Notes: generated from the sequence alone by a model not told the origin. A DNA stretch of 64,000 nt from Micromonospora musae (GCF_003626635.1 NZ_RAZT01000016.1:87701-151700); one strand, 5' to 3'; positions 46,601-55,224 are shown, counted from the first letter of the stretch. Numbers and translations are program-made.

Positions 46601-46803
46601 ACCGTCCCGCCCGTCGGCCCTGCCGGCGGGCGTTCGTCGTTCTGCCCGTCACCCGAACGGGTCTCGCCACTTCGCAGCCCTCGGTGCTGGTGCCCAATTC
46701 GCCCGTTCCGCCCGAACTGCCCGGGTCGGCCCGGCACGATGGTCCGTGTCGGCGTCAGGGATCGACCACGCCGATCGGTGCGTCGACTCACGGGTGGGAG
46801 CGG

Positions 46804-48915
46804 ATGTCCGGAGCGCTGGGTCGCAGCCGGGCCACCCTGATCGCGCTCGTCGTGGTGCTGGCGTGGCTGGTCGTCGGCGGGGTCGCCGGCCCGTTCTCCG
46901 GACGGCTGGGCGACGTGGCCACGAACGACAACGCCGCGTTCCTGCCCGCCGACGCGGAGGCCACCCGGGCCCAGGAGCGCTCCCGCGGCTTCGTCCAGCA
47001 GGAGACCACGCCCGCCCTCGTCGTCTACGAACGCACCACCGGCCTCACCGAGGCGGACAGGCGGAAGGTGGCCGCCGACGCGGAGCGCTTCGCCCAGGTG
47101 CCGGGGGTGGTCAAACCGCTGCCGCCGCCCATCCCCAGCGCCGACGGGCAGGCGCTGCAGGTCGTCGTACCGATCGACGACGCCGAGGGCGAGCGGATCG
47201 GCACGGTCGTCGAGCAGCTGCGCGACATCACCGGCGACGGTGGCGGCGGGCTACGGGTGGACGTCGCCGGGCCGGCCGGCCTGCTCGCCGACCTGATCGA
47301 GGTCTTCTCCGCCATCGACGGGGCGCTGCTGCTGGTCACCCTCTGCGTGGTGCTGGTGATCCTGCTCGTGGTCTACCGCAGCCCGGTGCTCTGGGTCTTC
47401 CCGCTGCTCGCGGCCGGGATGTCGTACGCCCTGGCGTCGCTCTTCGTCTACCTGCTCGCCGACGCCGGCCTGATCACCCTCAACGGACAGGCGCAGGGCA
47501 TCCTCACCGTGCTCGTCTTCGGCGCCGGCACCGACTACGCGTTGCTGCTGGTGGCCCGCTACCGCGAGGAGCTGCACCGGCACGAGCGCCCGTGGGGCGC
47601 GATGCGGGCCGCGTGGCGGGGCGCCGCCCCCGCCGTCATCGCCTCCGGCGGCACCGTCATCCTCAGCCTGCTCTGCCTCCTGCTCTCCAGCCTGAACTCG
47701 AACCGGGCGCTCGGCCCGGTCGCCGCCGTCGGCATCGCCGCGACCCTGCTGGTGATGCTCACGTTCCTGCCGGCGCTGCTGGTGCTCGGCGGCCGGTGGG
47801 CGTTCTGGCCCCGACAGCCCCGGTACGACCCGACCACCACGCAGCTCGAGCACGGGATCTGGAGCCGGGTGGCCGGCTTCGTGGCCCGCCGCGCCCGCCC
47901 GGTCTGGCTGCTCACCGCCGTCGGCCTGGGCGTGCTCGCGATCGGCCTCACCCAGCTCAGCACCACCACGCTGGGCCAGTCCGACCTCTTCACCAAGCGC
48001 ACCGACTCGGTGGCCGGTCAGGACGTGATCGCCCGGCACTACCCGGCGGGAACCGGCAGCCCGGCCACGATCATCGTCAACGAGGGCGCCGCGCCCCGGG
48101 TCACCGAGGCGGCCCAGGGCACCCGCGGGGTGGCCGAGGTCCGGCCCGTCACCCGAGCGCGGGCGGCGGGTTCCGGACCGCCCGGCCCGCCGCTGGTGGT
48201 CGACGGCCGGGTCCAGCTCGAGGTGACGCTCGCCGACCCACCGGACAGCACGGGCGCGGAGCGGACCATCCGCGACCTGCGCGCGGCGGTGCACCGGGTG
48301 CCGGACGCGGACGCCGTGGTCGGCGGGTTCACCGCCACCAACGTGGACATCACCACCGCCGCCGAACGGGACCAGAACGTCATCATCCCGGTCGTGCTGG
48401 CGGTCATCGCCGTCATCCTGGCCCTGCTGCTCCGCGCCCTGCTCGCCCCACTCCTGCTCATCGCGACGGTGCTGCTCTCGTTCACCGCCACCCTCGGGCT
48501 CTGCGGCCTGCTCTTCCGCCACGTCTTCGACTTCCCGGGCGTCGACGCCGCGTTCCCGCTCTTCGCCTTCGTCTTCCTGGTCGCCCTCGGCATCGACTAC
48601 AACATCTTCCTGATGAGCCGGGTCCGCGAGGAGTCGGTGCGACGCGGCACCCGGGCCGGTGTCCTGGCCGGCCTCGCGGTCACCGGCGGCGTGATCACCT
48701 CTGCCGGCCTCGTGCTCGCCGCGACCTTCTCCTCCCTCACCGTGCTGCCCCTCGTGGTCCTGGTCGAGCTGGGTACCGCGGTCGCGGTCGGCGTGCTCAT
48801 CGACACCGTCGTCGTCCGCTCGCTGCTGGTGCCGGCGCTCGCGTACGACATCGGGCCGACCATCTGGTGGCCGGGCCGGCTGGCCCGGACGAGCCGTGCG
48901 GAAGGGCGGACGTGA
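46804..48915 (+). CDS. MMPL-family (RND superfamily) transporter
   Basis: 703 residues, ATG 46804 with GGGAG just upstream. Two similar halves, each with an extracytoplasmic loop and five to six hydrophobic helices. RND-type signature regions are VLVFGAGTDYALLLVARYREEL in the first half and FLVALGIDYNIFLMSRVREE in the second, each with the GxDYxxFL/LL pattern of proton-relay Asp/Tyr residues. Such proteins export lipids or hydrophobic compounds. The next gene starts on its stop (TGATG), so the FAD enzyme may modify its cargo. Confidence 0.93.
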   Translation: MSGALGRSRATLIALVVVLAWLVVGGVAGPFSGRLGDVATNDNAAFLPADAEATRAQERSRGFVQQETTPALVVYERTTGLTEADRRKVAADAERFAQVPGVVKPLPPPIPSADGQALQVVVPIDDAEGERIGTVVEQLRDITGDGGGGLRVDVAGPAGLLADLIEVFSAIDGALLLVTLCVVLVILLVVYRSPVLWVFPLLAAGMSYALASLFVYLLADAGLITLNGQAQGILTVLVFGAGTDYALLLVARYREELHRHERPWGAMRAAWRGAAPAVIASGGTVILSLLCLLLSSLNSNRALGPVAAVGIAATLLVMLTFLPALLVLGGRWAFWPRQPRYDPTTTQLEHGIWSRVAGFVARRARPVWLLTAVGLGVLAIGLTQLSTTTLGQSDLFTKRTDSVAGQDVIARHYPAGTGSPATIIVNEGAAPRVTEAAQGTRGVAEVRPVTRARAAGSGPPGPPLVVDGRVQLEVTLADPPDSTGAERTIRDLRAAVHRVPDADAVVGGFTATNVDITTAAERDQNVIIPVVLAVIAVILALLLRALLAPLLLIATVLLSFTATLGLCGLLFRHVFDFPGVDAAFPLFAFVFLVALGIDYNIFLMSRVREESVRRGTRAGVLAGLAVTGGVITSAGLVLAATFSSLTVLPLVVLVELGTAVAVGVLIDTVVVRSLLVPALAYDIGPTIWWPGRLARTSRAEGRT

Positions 48916-50174
48916 TGCCGGCTGAGACGGACGTGGTCATCGTCGGCGGCGGGCTCGCCGGGCTCGCGGCCGCCCGCCGGCTGCACCGCGCCGGCGTGCC
49001 CTGGCGGCTGCTGGAGGCCGGCGGCCGGCTCGGCGGCCGGATCGCCACCGACGAGGTCGACGGCTACCTGCTGGACCGTGGCTTCCAGGTGCTGAACACC
49101 GCCTACCCCCGGCTCGGTGCCCTGCTCGACGTGACCGGCCTGCGCCTCGGCCACTTCACCTCCGGTGTGCTGGTCCGCAAGGGCGACCGGCTGATCCGGC
49201 TCGTCAACCCGCTACGCCAACCGGCCGCCGCGCCGGGCGCCGCGCTCGCCGAAATCGGTTCGCTGCTCGACCGGCTCCGGCTCGCCGCGCTGGCCGGCGG
49301 CTGCGCCGTCCTGCCCGCCGGCCGACTGCTCGCCGCCCCGGAAACCACCACCGAGGTCGCGCTGCGCCGCGCCGGACTCTCCGACGCGTTCATCGAGGAG
49401 CTGGTCCGCCCGTTCCTCTCCGGCGTCTTCATCGACCGGGAACTGGAGACCTCCAGCCGGGTCCTCGCGATGATCCTCCGCTCGTTCGCCCGCGGCCGGA
49501 TCGGCCTGCCTGCCGAGGGAATGGCGGCGCTGCCCCGGGCGGTCGCCACGCCACTGCCGGCCGACCTCGTCGACCTGAACACCCCGGTCACCGAGGTCGC
49601 TCCCGGGCGGGTCCGCACCCAGGCCGGCGAGATCCGCTGCCGCGCCGTCGTGGTCGCCGTCGACCCGCCTACCGCGGCCAGGCTGCTGCCGGCCCTGACG
49701 ACGGTACGGATGCACAGCTACACGACCTACTACCACAGCACCGAAGAGGCCCCGGTCGACGAGCCGATCCTGCTCCTCGACGGTGATCGCCGGGAGCTGA
49801 TCGCCAACACGGTGGTGGTGAGCCGGGCCGCGCCCACGTACGCGCCGGCCGGGCGGCACCTGGTGGCCACCTCGGTGGTCGGCCCCACGCCCCCACCCGA
49901 GCCGGCCGTACGCCTCGAACTGACCCGCCTCTACGGACGCTCCACAGCCGACTGGACCCACCTGACCACGGTCACCGTTCCCCAGGCGCTACCCGCCGCG
50001 CCCCCGCCGCAGGGGCGGCTACGCAAGCCGGTGGCGCTCGGTGGCGGGCTCTTCGTCGCGGGCGACCACCGGGACAGCCCGTCCATCCAGGGAGCGTTGA
50101 CGAGCGGCTGGCGGGCCGCTGGAGCGGTCCTCACGGAGCTGCGGTTCGGGGGAGACCCGGGGCGCGGCCGCTGA
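48915..50174 (+). CDS. FAD-dependent amine-oxidase-like oxidoreductase
   Basis: 419 residues, start overlapping the MMPL stop. The dinucleotide fold DVVIVGGGLAGLAAARRLHRAG leads into LLEAGGRLGGRIATDEVDGYLLDRGFQ, typical of the protoporphyrinogen oxidase/phytoene desaturase/monoamine oxidase group. The C-terminal FAD contact is LFVAGDHRDSPSIQGALTSGWRAA. Substrate unknown; coupling to an MmpL transporter suggests a lipid or terpenoid. No terminator was recognised after it. Confidence 0.9.
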   Translation: MPAETDVVIVGGGLAGLAAARRLHRAGVPWRLLEAGGRLGGRIATDEVDGYLLDRGFQVLNTAYPRLGALLDVTGLRLGHFTSGVLVRKGDRLIRLVNPLRQPAAAPGAALAEIGSLLDRLRLAALAGGCAVLPAGRLLAAPETTTEVALRRAGLSDAFIEELVRPFLSGVFIDRELETSSRVLAMILRSFARGRIGLPAEGMAALPRAVATPLPADLVDLNTPVTEVAPGRVRTQAGEIRCRAVVVAVDPPTAARLLPALTTVRMHSYTTYYHSTEEAPVDEPILLLDGDRRELIANTVVVSRAAPTYAPAGRHLVATSVVGPTPPPEPAVRLELTRLYGRSTADWTHLTTVTVPQALPAAPPPQGRLRKPVALGGGLFVAGDHRDSPSIQGALTSGWRAAGAVLTELRFGGDPGRGR

Positions 50175-50410
50175 CTCTCCCCGCCGGTCCCTCGCGGCCT
50201 TCCGGGGCATTTCCGGGGTGCCCTCGGGCGTCTTCCGTGGTCCTCGGGGTGCGAGGGCGGGGTGCGGGACGCCGTCCCGGTCGGCTCACTGCGCGCTGTT
50301 ATTCTCGCGTTGCCCATCGTGCTGCTGTTCCGGCGACGCCGATGAGTGACGGCGCCGGTTCCGCCCCTGGCCGATGATCCACCTGCCAGGATAAAATCCG
50401 GCGCGGTGCC

Positions 50411-50484
50411 GGGGCGGTAGCTCAGCCGGTTAGAGCAGGGGACTCATAATCCCTCGGTCGCGGGTTCGAGTCCCGCCCGCCCCA
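50411..50484 (+). tRNA. tRNA with CAU anticodon (Met, or Ile2 if lysidine-modified)
   Basis: Cloverleaf: acceptor GGGGCGG with CCGCCCC, D-arm AGCTCAGCCGGTTAGAGC, anticodon stem GGGGA with TCCCT (one G-T pair), anticodon loop CTCATAA, variable region CGGTC, T-arm GCGGG/CCCGC. CCA is not encoded. The segment AGCAGGGGACTCATAATCCC followed by CGGTCG resembles tRNA-Ile2 (ileX type) more than elongator tRNA-Met. Its 3' half is duplicated at 51431-51473. Confidence 0.95.
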
Positions 50485-50485
50485 C

Positions 50486-50800
50486 AAACCGTTTTCCCTG
50501 GTCAGCCATGCTGCCGGTGGCCAGGGCGGACCGCGTCGAGGTCTGGACCGACGCCCTCAGTCCGCAGCAGCACGACCCGCCGCCCGGTCAAGGCGGCCCG
50601 CAAGCGGGCCGCGCCGGACGCGCTCGGCCTGCTGGCGGCGCAAGCGCCGGCATCGGCCCGCGCGCCGGCCGAATGAAGGGCATGCCTCCGGCGGGGGCCA
50701 GACGACTCCGAGATGGAGTTGCCGAACGTTTCCGGTTCGTGGGTGGTGGGATGGCAGCAGAGGTTGGCTCAAGTGCCTGACCGAGCACGCCGTAGCCCTT
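50486..50800. other. gene-poor part of the tRNA-bounded element
   Basis: No convincing complete gene. A plus-strand fragment around 50555-50672 translates to a basic Ala/Arg/Lys-rich tail (TTRRPVKAARKRAAPD) ending in a stop, possibly the end of a decayed gene, but it has no start or domain. Confidence 0.35.
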
Positions 50801-51223
50801 CTATACAGGTCGTAGGCGGTCGAGAATCCTTCGGGCCTCGTCGCGCACCCCGGCGTCTTCATCCATCGCTAGGTCCCGAAGGTGCTTGGTCAGGCGGTCT
50901 GCGCCCGCGGGCGTCATCCAGTCAGAGTTGCAGTCCAAAGCAGCCTGGATCTCGTCGGCGGTGGCTTCGTCGGCGGCATAGCTACGGGCTAACAGCACAA
51001 GGCGTAGGCCCATGGCGTCTATGCGTTCCAGCAGCGCCTTGGCCGTTTCCCAAGTCACCGCAGTGTCTTGGGGATCTAAGAGAAGGCGGTGGAGGATGTC
51101 GGCTACCTCGTCGATTCCGCGAGATCTCGCAAGATGCCGCCCGGCTGCGGCGCGAACTGACCAGGTAGGCGAGTCGGCATCTCTGATCGCTGTGCCCAGT
51201 TCTTGATCGTCGGAGAACACCAT
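50801..51223 (-). CDS. HEAT-repeat-like protein in the tRNA-bounded element
   Basis: 140 residues from ATG 51223 (GTG 51220 is equally possible; GGAGG lies immediately upstream). It is made of repeated helix pairs: TWSVRAAAGRHLARSRG, TAVTWETAKALLERIDAMGLRLVLLARSY and DAGVRDEARRILDRLRPV, the last resembling a canonical HEAT hairpin. It probably binds protein or nucleic acid. It is the only credible gene in the element; GC is lower than in neighbours. Confidence 0.72.
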   Translation of the reverse strand: MVFSDDQELGTAIRDADSPTWSVRAAAGRHLARSRGIDEVADILHRLLLDPQDTAVTWETAKALLERIDAMGLRLVLLARSYAADEATADEIQAALDCNSDWMTPAGADRLTKHLRDLAMDEDAGVRDEARRILDRLRPV

Positions 51224-51529
51224 GCCTCCAGACTGCCAGGGGTGCTGCCACTGGCGCTGACCAGCGACCTGCAAGGCAGAGGCCGGCCAACTGACCACCT
51301 CGTGGCAGCGAGCAGTCCGCATCCGGTCCGCAAGAGGTCGACGGGGGGTGGGGGAGCGGTGAGAGATGTCGAGAGGTGTTTCCGCTGGTGGGAGGCCACT
51401 TGTGCAGGTCGCAGGATCGCCCATCTTGATCTCATAATCCCTCGGTCGCGGGTTCGAGTCCCGCCCGCCCCACCACACGAAACCCCTGGTGAGCTTCGGT
51501 CCCGGTCGCGCTCTGGGCGTGCAAGTTCG

Positions 51530-51571
51530 GGGAAGTTGTCCCCTCCTGGGCGGCCGACCGAACAACTTCCC
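51530..51571. repeat. inverted repeat just outside the attachment-like repeat
   Basis: GGGAAGTTGT (51530-51539) and ACAACTTCCC (51562-51571) form perfect 10-bp arms with a 22-nt spacer. GAAGTTG occurs once more at 51573. It may be a terminator of the gene at 51606 or a recombinase arm site. Confidence 0.45.
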
Positions 51572-51605
51572 TGAAGTTGCTGCGTCCTCCGCTGCGCGGC
51601 GTCCG

Positions 51606-52031
51606 CTAGGTGATGCTTCGGGCCTCGTCGGCGCGGATCACCCGGGTGGTGGGATCGGCGCTCTCGGGCGTCCGGAGCCGATCGGTCAGCAGGAATTCGG
51701 GCAGCGCGAAGTCAACCGCGTGCTCCTGCTCGGAGAGTACGAACGTTCCACCTTGCTCCTCGGGTTGCCAGCCGTGCAGCAGGGCGTAGTCGATGACGGC
51801 CCGCACGTCGGCCGACGTCGGATAGGCGGTGTCGGTCGCGCACGCGCCCCAGGGTGAGCCCCAGGTCACCGAGAGCAGGTCGGCCTGGAGCGCCCGGCTC
51901 GTCTTTCCCGCTCCCCAGACCCGGAGTCGGATGCACCGGTGGCAGTCGCCGCTACCCGACATGTGCCGGATCCTCGCGCTCCACACGAAGGTCCGGGCAT
52001 CGATCCGCAGCTGCCGCAGTCGCGTCCGCAC
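51606..52031 (-). CDS. hypothetical protein
   Basis: 141 residues. GTG 52031 is chosen because an excellent ribosome site, GGAGGTGATC, lies just upstream; the frame also opens to 52103. No membrane segment or signal. The central part LRVWGAGKTSRALQADLLSVTWG and the C-terminal VRAVIDYALLHGWQPEEQGGTFVLSE look like a small actinobacterial cytosolic protein of unknown function. It may have come with the neighbouring element. Confidence 0.7.
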   Translation of the reverse strand: MRTRLRQLRIDARTFVWSARIRHMSGSGDCHRCIRLRVWGAGKTSRALQADLLSVTWGSPWGACATDTAYPTSADVRAVIDYALLHGWQPEEQGGTFVLSEQEHAVDFALPEFLLTDRLRTPESADPTTRVIRADEARSIT

Positions 52032-52115
52032 GTGGATCACCTCCGCGGGCGATCTTGCCGCAGCCGTGCGAGCCGCCGCGCCGATTTTTCGCGGCACTCT
52101 CAAAGGGTCCGGTGC

Positions 52116-52481
52116 CTATCCGACGTACCAGTCGAACAGCTCCCATCCGGGCGGTGTCGCCATGACGAGCAGCATGATCACGCCGGCGATGCTCACCACG
52201 CCGAGCAGACGCCATCGGCGGTCCCGTGCCCGGAAATCGGCCGAAGCCAGCAGCGGTAGCGCCACCAGGAGGCAGAGCAGCCCCGGAACGAAGCCCACAC
52301 CGACTGCGGTGACCGCCGGCCAGGACCAGGCGGGCGGGGCCTGCTCGGGGAAGTAGGCGGCGTCAGTCACCAGGTACGTGACCACGGCGTAGCCGTAGGC
52401 CAGCAGGACGGTCACCTGTACCGACACGGTTGCCCAGACCCATCGGCCGGTGCCCGTCGACGCCTTCACCGTCGTCTGCAT
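52116..52481 (-). CDS. small membrane protein, unknown function
   Basis: 121 residues, ATG 52481; ribosome site weak. Three hydrophobic segments (about 14-36, 53-78 and 91-108) are linked by short loops, with a basic patch FRARDRRWR before the last. No domain recognised. Confidence 0.65.
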   Translation of the reverse strand: MQTTVKASTGTGRWVWATVSVQVTVLLAYGYAVVTYLVTDAAYFPEQAPPAWSWPAVTAVGVGFVPGLLCLLVALPLLASADFRARDRRWRLLGVVSIAGVIMLLVMATPPGWELFDWYVG

Positions 52482-52499
52482 CGCAGCAGGATAGGCGGC

Positions 52500-52647
52500 G
52501 ATGCCCGCCGATAGCCCACAGGACGCTGCCGAGCACCGTCGGCTCCACCCACTTCAACGTGCGCGTCGACCCGTTCCTGCCGGCCGGTCCCCACTCGGCG
52601 AAGGTCATGGCCCGTTCCGAGCCGGAGGCGAAGTAGTCGGTCATCAT
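52500..52647 (-). pseudogene. possible decayed gene start
   Basis: From ATG 52647 a frame reads MMTDYFASGSERAMTFAEW and continues to about LWAIGG, then becomes compositionally random. The MTDYF-type start resembles small actinobacterial hypothetical proteins, but the rest is missing. It could be a truncated gene next to the hairpin repeat at 52665. Weak evidence. Confidence 0.3.
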
Positions 52648-52664
52648 GCGCCCGCCGGACCCCT

Positions 52665-52740
52665 TGATCGACTCGGCTTCCGTGAAGTCGGGGCATCACG
52701 CGGCCGGGACACGCCGACATCAAGGAAACCGAGTCGATCA
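52665..52740. repeat. dispersed long hairpin repeat, family B
   Basis: 17-bp arms with one mismatch (TGATCGACTCGGCTTCC 52665-52681; 52724-52740), continued inward by a further 18 pairs of which 12 match, so the hairpin stem is about 35 bp with a short loop near 52700-52705. It differs from family A in sequence but shares the GATCxxG-type outer arm and intergenic position. Confidence 0.8.
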
Positions 52741-52858
52741 TCGGCGCGCACGGTGCGATGAGCGGACGGGGCCGCGGCGCTGCTCCGCGGCGGAAGAGCG
52801 GCCCCGGTGGTCGGGGCCGCCCCGTTCAGGCAACCCCGACGACCGGTGACCGATTCGG

Positions 52859-53536
52859 TCAGCCCTTGACGATCTCGTCGATGAGCGTGGCCAGCTCACC
52901 CGGGCGGGCGAGGTGGGGGGAGTGGCCCGTGGGGATCCGGTGGGTGGCGTTCGCGCGGGTCGCCATCTGCTCCTGCAGCTCGACCGGGAGCGAGGCGTCC
53001 CGCTCGGTGAGGACGTAGGTGGACGGGAGGGTGTGCCACGCGGCCCGGGTCACGCGGTCGGCCCACGGCTGGAGTCGCTGCTCGACGAGGTTGCTGATGG
53101 CCTGCTCGGCCACCGCATCGGGGACGTCGGCGTAGAGCTGGGCGCGCGGGTCCGAGCCGATCGGGAAGAGGCCCTCCGCCGAGTCGGGGTCGGGCATGCC
53201 GTGCAGGGTGAACATCGACTCGTTCACGTCGGGCACGTAGGCAGCCAGGTAGACGAGGTGCCGGACGTTGCTCAGCCCGGCGATCCCCTCGGTGGCCGGG
53301 ATGCCACCGTACGAGTGGGCCACGACGACGACCGGACCGTCGATCGCCTCGACCGCCGCGCGGATCGCCTCGGCGTCGTCCCGCAGGCCGCCACGCGGGT
53401 CGGGGCCGGTCGTCGGCAGTTTCACCGCACGGCTGGCGTAGCCGAGGGTGTCGAGCTCGCCGCGCAGCAGGTCGAAGGTGGACGGGAGGTGCCAGGCGCC
53501 CGGTACGAGCACGAGGGTGGGCCGCTGAGGGGTCAC
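52859..53536 (-). CDS. alpha/beta hydrolase
   Basis: 225 residues, GTG 53536 with GGAGA upstream. The EstC/MhpC-like esterase fold has oxyanion region LVLVPGAWHLPSTF, nucleophile elbow VVVAHSYGGIPATEG (Ser in HSYGG), a C-terminal acid strand TYVLTERDASLP and catalytic His in IPTGHSPHLARP. It probably hydrolyses a small ester or amide. It is divergent from a TetR gene with a palindromic operator between them, so it is the likely repressor target. Confidence 0.93.
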   Translation of the reverse strand: MTPQRPTLVLVPGAWHLPSTFDLLRGELDTLGYASRAVKLPTTGPDPRGGLRDDAEAIRAAVEAIDGPVVVVAHSYGGIPATEGIAGLSNVRHLVYLAAYVPDVNESMFTLHGMPDPDSAEGLFPIGSDPRAQLYADVPDAVAEQAISNLVEQRLQPWADRVTRAAWHTLPSTYVLTERDASLPVELQEQMATRANATHRIPTGHSPHLARPGELATLIDEIVKG

Positions 53537-53590
53537 GATGCTGTCTCCGCATGAACAGGCGATTAGGTCGGAATCTACGAGACGTACTGT

Positions 53591-53607
53591 CGAGACAAAG
53601 TGTCTCG
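53591..53607. promoter_or_regulatory. TetR operator candidate
   Basis: CGAGACAaagTGTCTCG, perfect 7-bp arms with a 3-nt spacer, midway between divergent hydrolase and TetR starts. It would cover the -35 region of the TetR promoter, whose -10 is TAAACT (53630-53635), 6 nt from the ATG (leaderless). Confidence 0.7.
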
Positions 53608-53641
53608 CGTAAGCGTATGGCCTCGCCCCTAAACTCGCCCT

Positions 53642-54265
53642 ATGGCCTCTGTCACCCGTCGCTCCTCAAGCAGGGCAAACCGCCGGGCGACCGCCGACGC
53701 CAAGATCCTTGAGGCGACCGAGCGATTGCTGGCGAGCGGCGCGAGCTTCACCGAACTGGGTGTGCAGCGCATCACGGCCGAGGCCGGCGTCGTCCGCTCG
53801 ACCTTCTACCTGCACTTCCGCGACAAGAACGAGCTGCTGCTGCGGCTCATCGAGCCCCTCGCGGACGGGGCCTTCGACCTGATCAGCTCGACCACCATCG
53901 ACATGGGCCTCGAAGGCATCGTGGCGGTCATGATCCAGGACATCCGCTACTACCGGGAACGGCGACACCTGCTGGCCGCCGTGCTCGAGGTCGCCGGCTA
54001 CGACGCCGTGGTGCGGGAGTTCTGGAACAGCCAGATCCAGCGCTTCACCGACCTGGCCGAGGTGTGGCTGCGCGCCGAGCAGGAGGCCGGCCGCACCGCG
54101 CGCGACCTGGAGCCGGCCACGGCCGCCCGGGTGCTCACCTGGGGCGGTTTCCAGGTGCTGGCCAACCACGTGCTGAGCGGCCCCGAGAGCCAGGACGAGA
54201 CCGTGGCGCGGGAGATCGCCCAGCTCGAGTGGTACGGCGCCTTCCGCCGCCCCGCCCAGGCGTGA
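53642..54265 (+). CDS. TetR/AcrR-family transcriptional regulator
   Basis: 207 residues. ATG 53642 has no Shine-Dalgarno but TAAACT lies 6 nt upstream, which suggests leaderless translation. The TetR helix-turn-helix spans about residues 18-65 (AKILEATERLLASGASFTELGVQRITAEAGVVRSTFYLHFRDKNELL, listed by its family elements). The C-terminal ligand/dimer domain is helical. It probably represses itself and the divergent hydrolase through the operator at 53591-53607. Confidence 0.93.
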   Translation: MASVTRRSSSRANRRATADAKILEATERLLASGASFTELGVQRITAEAGVVRSTFYLHFRDKNELLLRLIEPLADGAFDLISSTTIDMGLEGIVAVMIQDIRYYRERRHLLAAVLEVAGYDAVVREFWNSQIQRFTDLAEVWLRAEQEAGRTARDLEPATAARVLTWGGFQVLANHVLSGPESQDETVAREIAQLEWYGAFRRPAQA

Positions 54266-54297
54266 GCCGGGTCGACCGGGGCGTCCGGGTGGGAGCG

Positions 54298-55224
54298 ATG
54301 ACAGGACCGACGGTCGGGCTCGACGTCGTACGCGATGCGTTGGCCGAGGCGTGTCCCGGAATCGGAATCATGGGCATCCGCCGACTCGACGCCGGTTACA
54401 CCAGCCGGCAGTGGGTCGCCGACACGGACGAGGGCCCGTTGCTCGTCAAGACGCCGGTGCGGAACGCGGACCCCGAGCACCTGCGGCGGTTGATCGCCAC
54501 CACCCGTCGGGCTGCGGAGGGCGGCATCCCCGTGGTGCGGTTCCGCGCTTTCGTGCCCCGCAGCGGGCTCCTCGACGCGCCGCTGCTCGTGCAGGAGTAC
54601 CAGGACGGTGTGCCCGCCGACGAGGCGTGGGCGGCGATGAGCTCGGCCCAGCGGCTGAGCTTCGCCGAGGCCCTCGGTGAGCTCGTGGGGCGGCTCCACT
54701 CCTGCGCCGGCCCCTGGTTCGGCGACGTGTTCGGCATCCGGAAGCACCCGGATGTCCGGAGCTTTCTGCACGCCCTCGTCGACGATCGGCTCGCGGAGGC
54801 GCCCGCGGACCTCACCTCGGCCGGGCGCGACGGGCTCGCCACCGCGCTGCACCGCGCCGTCGACGCGGTGCCGTCCAACGGCGTACCGGCGCTGACCCAC
54901 GGAGACCTGTGGCGGCAGAACGTCGTCCTGCGCGCCGGGCGGATCGCCTGCCTGCTCGACTTCGAGCACGGGCTGTACGCGGACCGTTTCCTCGACTTCG
55001 GCAAGCTCGACGAGCACGTCTTCGACGCGTACCCCGAGGGGCGCCGGGCGTTCCTCGACGCGTACGACGAGGTGTGCCCGCTGCCGGACGACTGGCAGGC
55101 GCGGGTACGGCTCGCGCGCGCCGTCCACGCGCTGTCGATGGCCGTCTACTTCCTGCGCTGGACCCCCGAGTACGCGCCGCAGTACGTGGGCGAACTGGAG
55201 GAGTGGCTCGCCGAGCGGGCGTGA
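54298..55224 (+). CDS. phosphotransferase, APH family
   Basis: 308 residues, ATG 54298 with GGGAG close upstream; GTG 54289 is an alternative. It has a protein-kinase-like APH fold with RRLDAGYTSRQWVADTDEGPLLVKTP (ATP lobe, catalytic Lys), catalytic loop LTHGDLWRQNVVL and metal Asp in LLDFEHGLYADR. Family members phosphorylate aminoglycosides, choline, fructosamine or other small molecules. It starts 33 bases after the TetR gene and is probably co-transcribed. Resistance activity should not be assumed. Confidence 0.88.
   Translation: MTGPTVGLDVVRDALAEACPGIGIMGIRRLDAGYTSRQWVADTDEGPLLVKTPVRNADPEHLRRLIATTRRAAEGGIPVVRFRAFVPRSGLLDAPLLVQEYQDGVPADEAWAAMSSAQRLSFAEALGELVGRLHSCAGPWFGDVFGIRKHPDVRSFLHALVDDRLAEAPADLTSAGRDGLATALHRAVDAVPSNGVPALTHGDLWRQNVVLRAGRIACLLDFEHGLYADRFLDFGKLDEHVFDAYPEGRRAFLDAYDEVCPLPDDWQARVRLARAVHALSMAVYFLRWTPEYAPQYVGELEEWLAERA

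Larger units (their letters stand above)
50443..51473. mobile_element. remnant integrated element bounded by tRNA 3'-end direct repeats
   Basis: A 43-bp exact direct repeat (50443-50485 and 51431-51473) comprises the tRNA anticodon loop through the 3' end plus one base. This is the structure left by site-specific integration into a tRNA gene. Only about 0.95 kb lies between the copies, with a HEAT-like gene and no integrase, so the element is degraded or a passive cassette. Confidence 0.8.

Noticed and set aside
51424..51565. N-terminal extension of the HEAT-like frame containing WWGGRDSNPRPRDYE
   Set aside because: This is the familiar false translation of a reverse-strand tRNA 3' end; the true start is near 51223.
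54298..55224. Named aminoglycoside-resistance gene
   Set aside because: Only the general APH fold is seen; nothing ties it to a known resistance enzyme.
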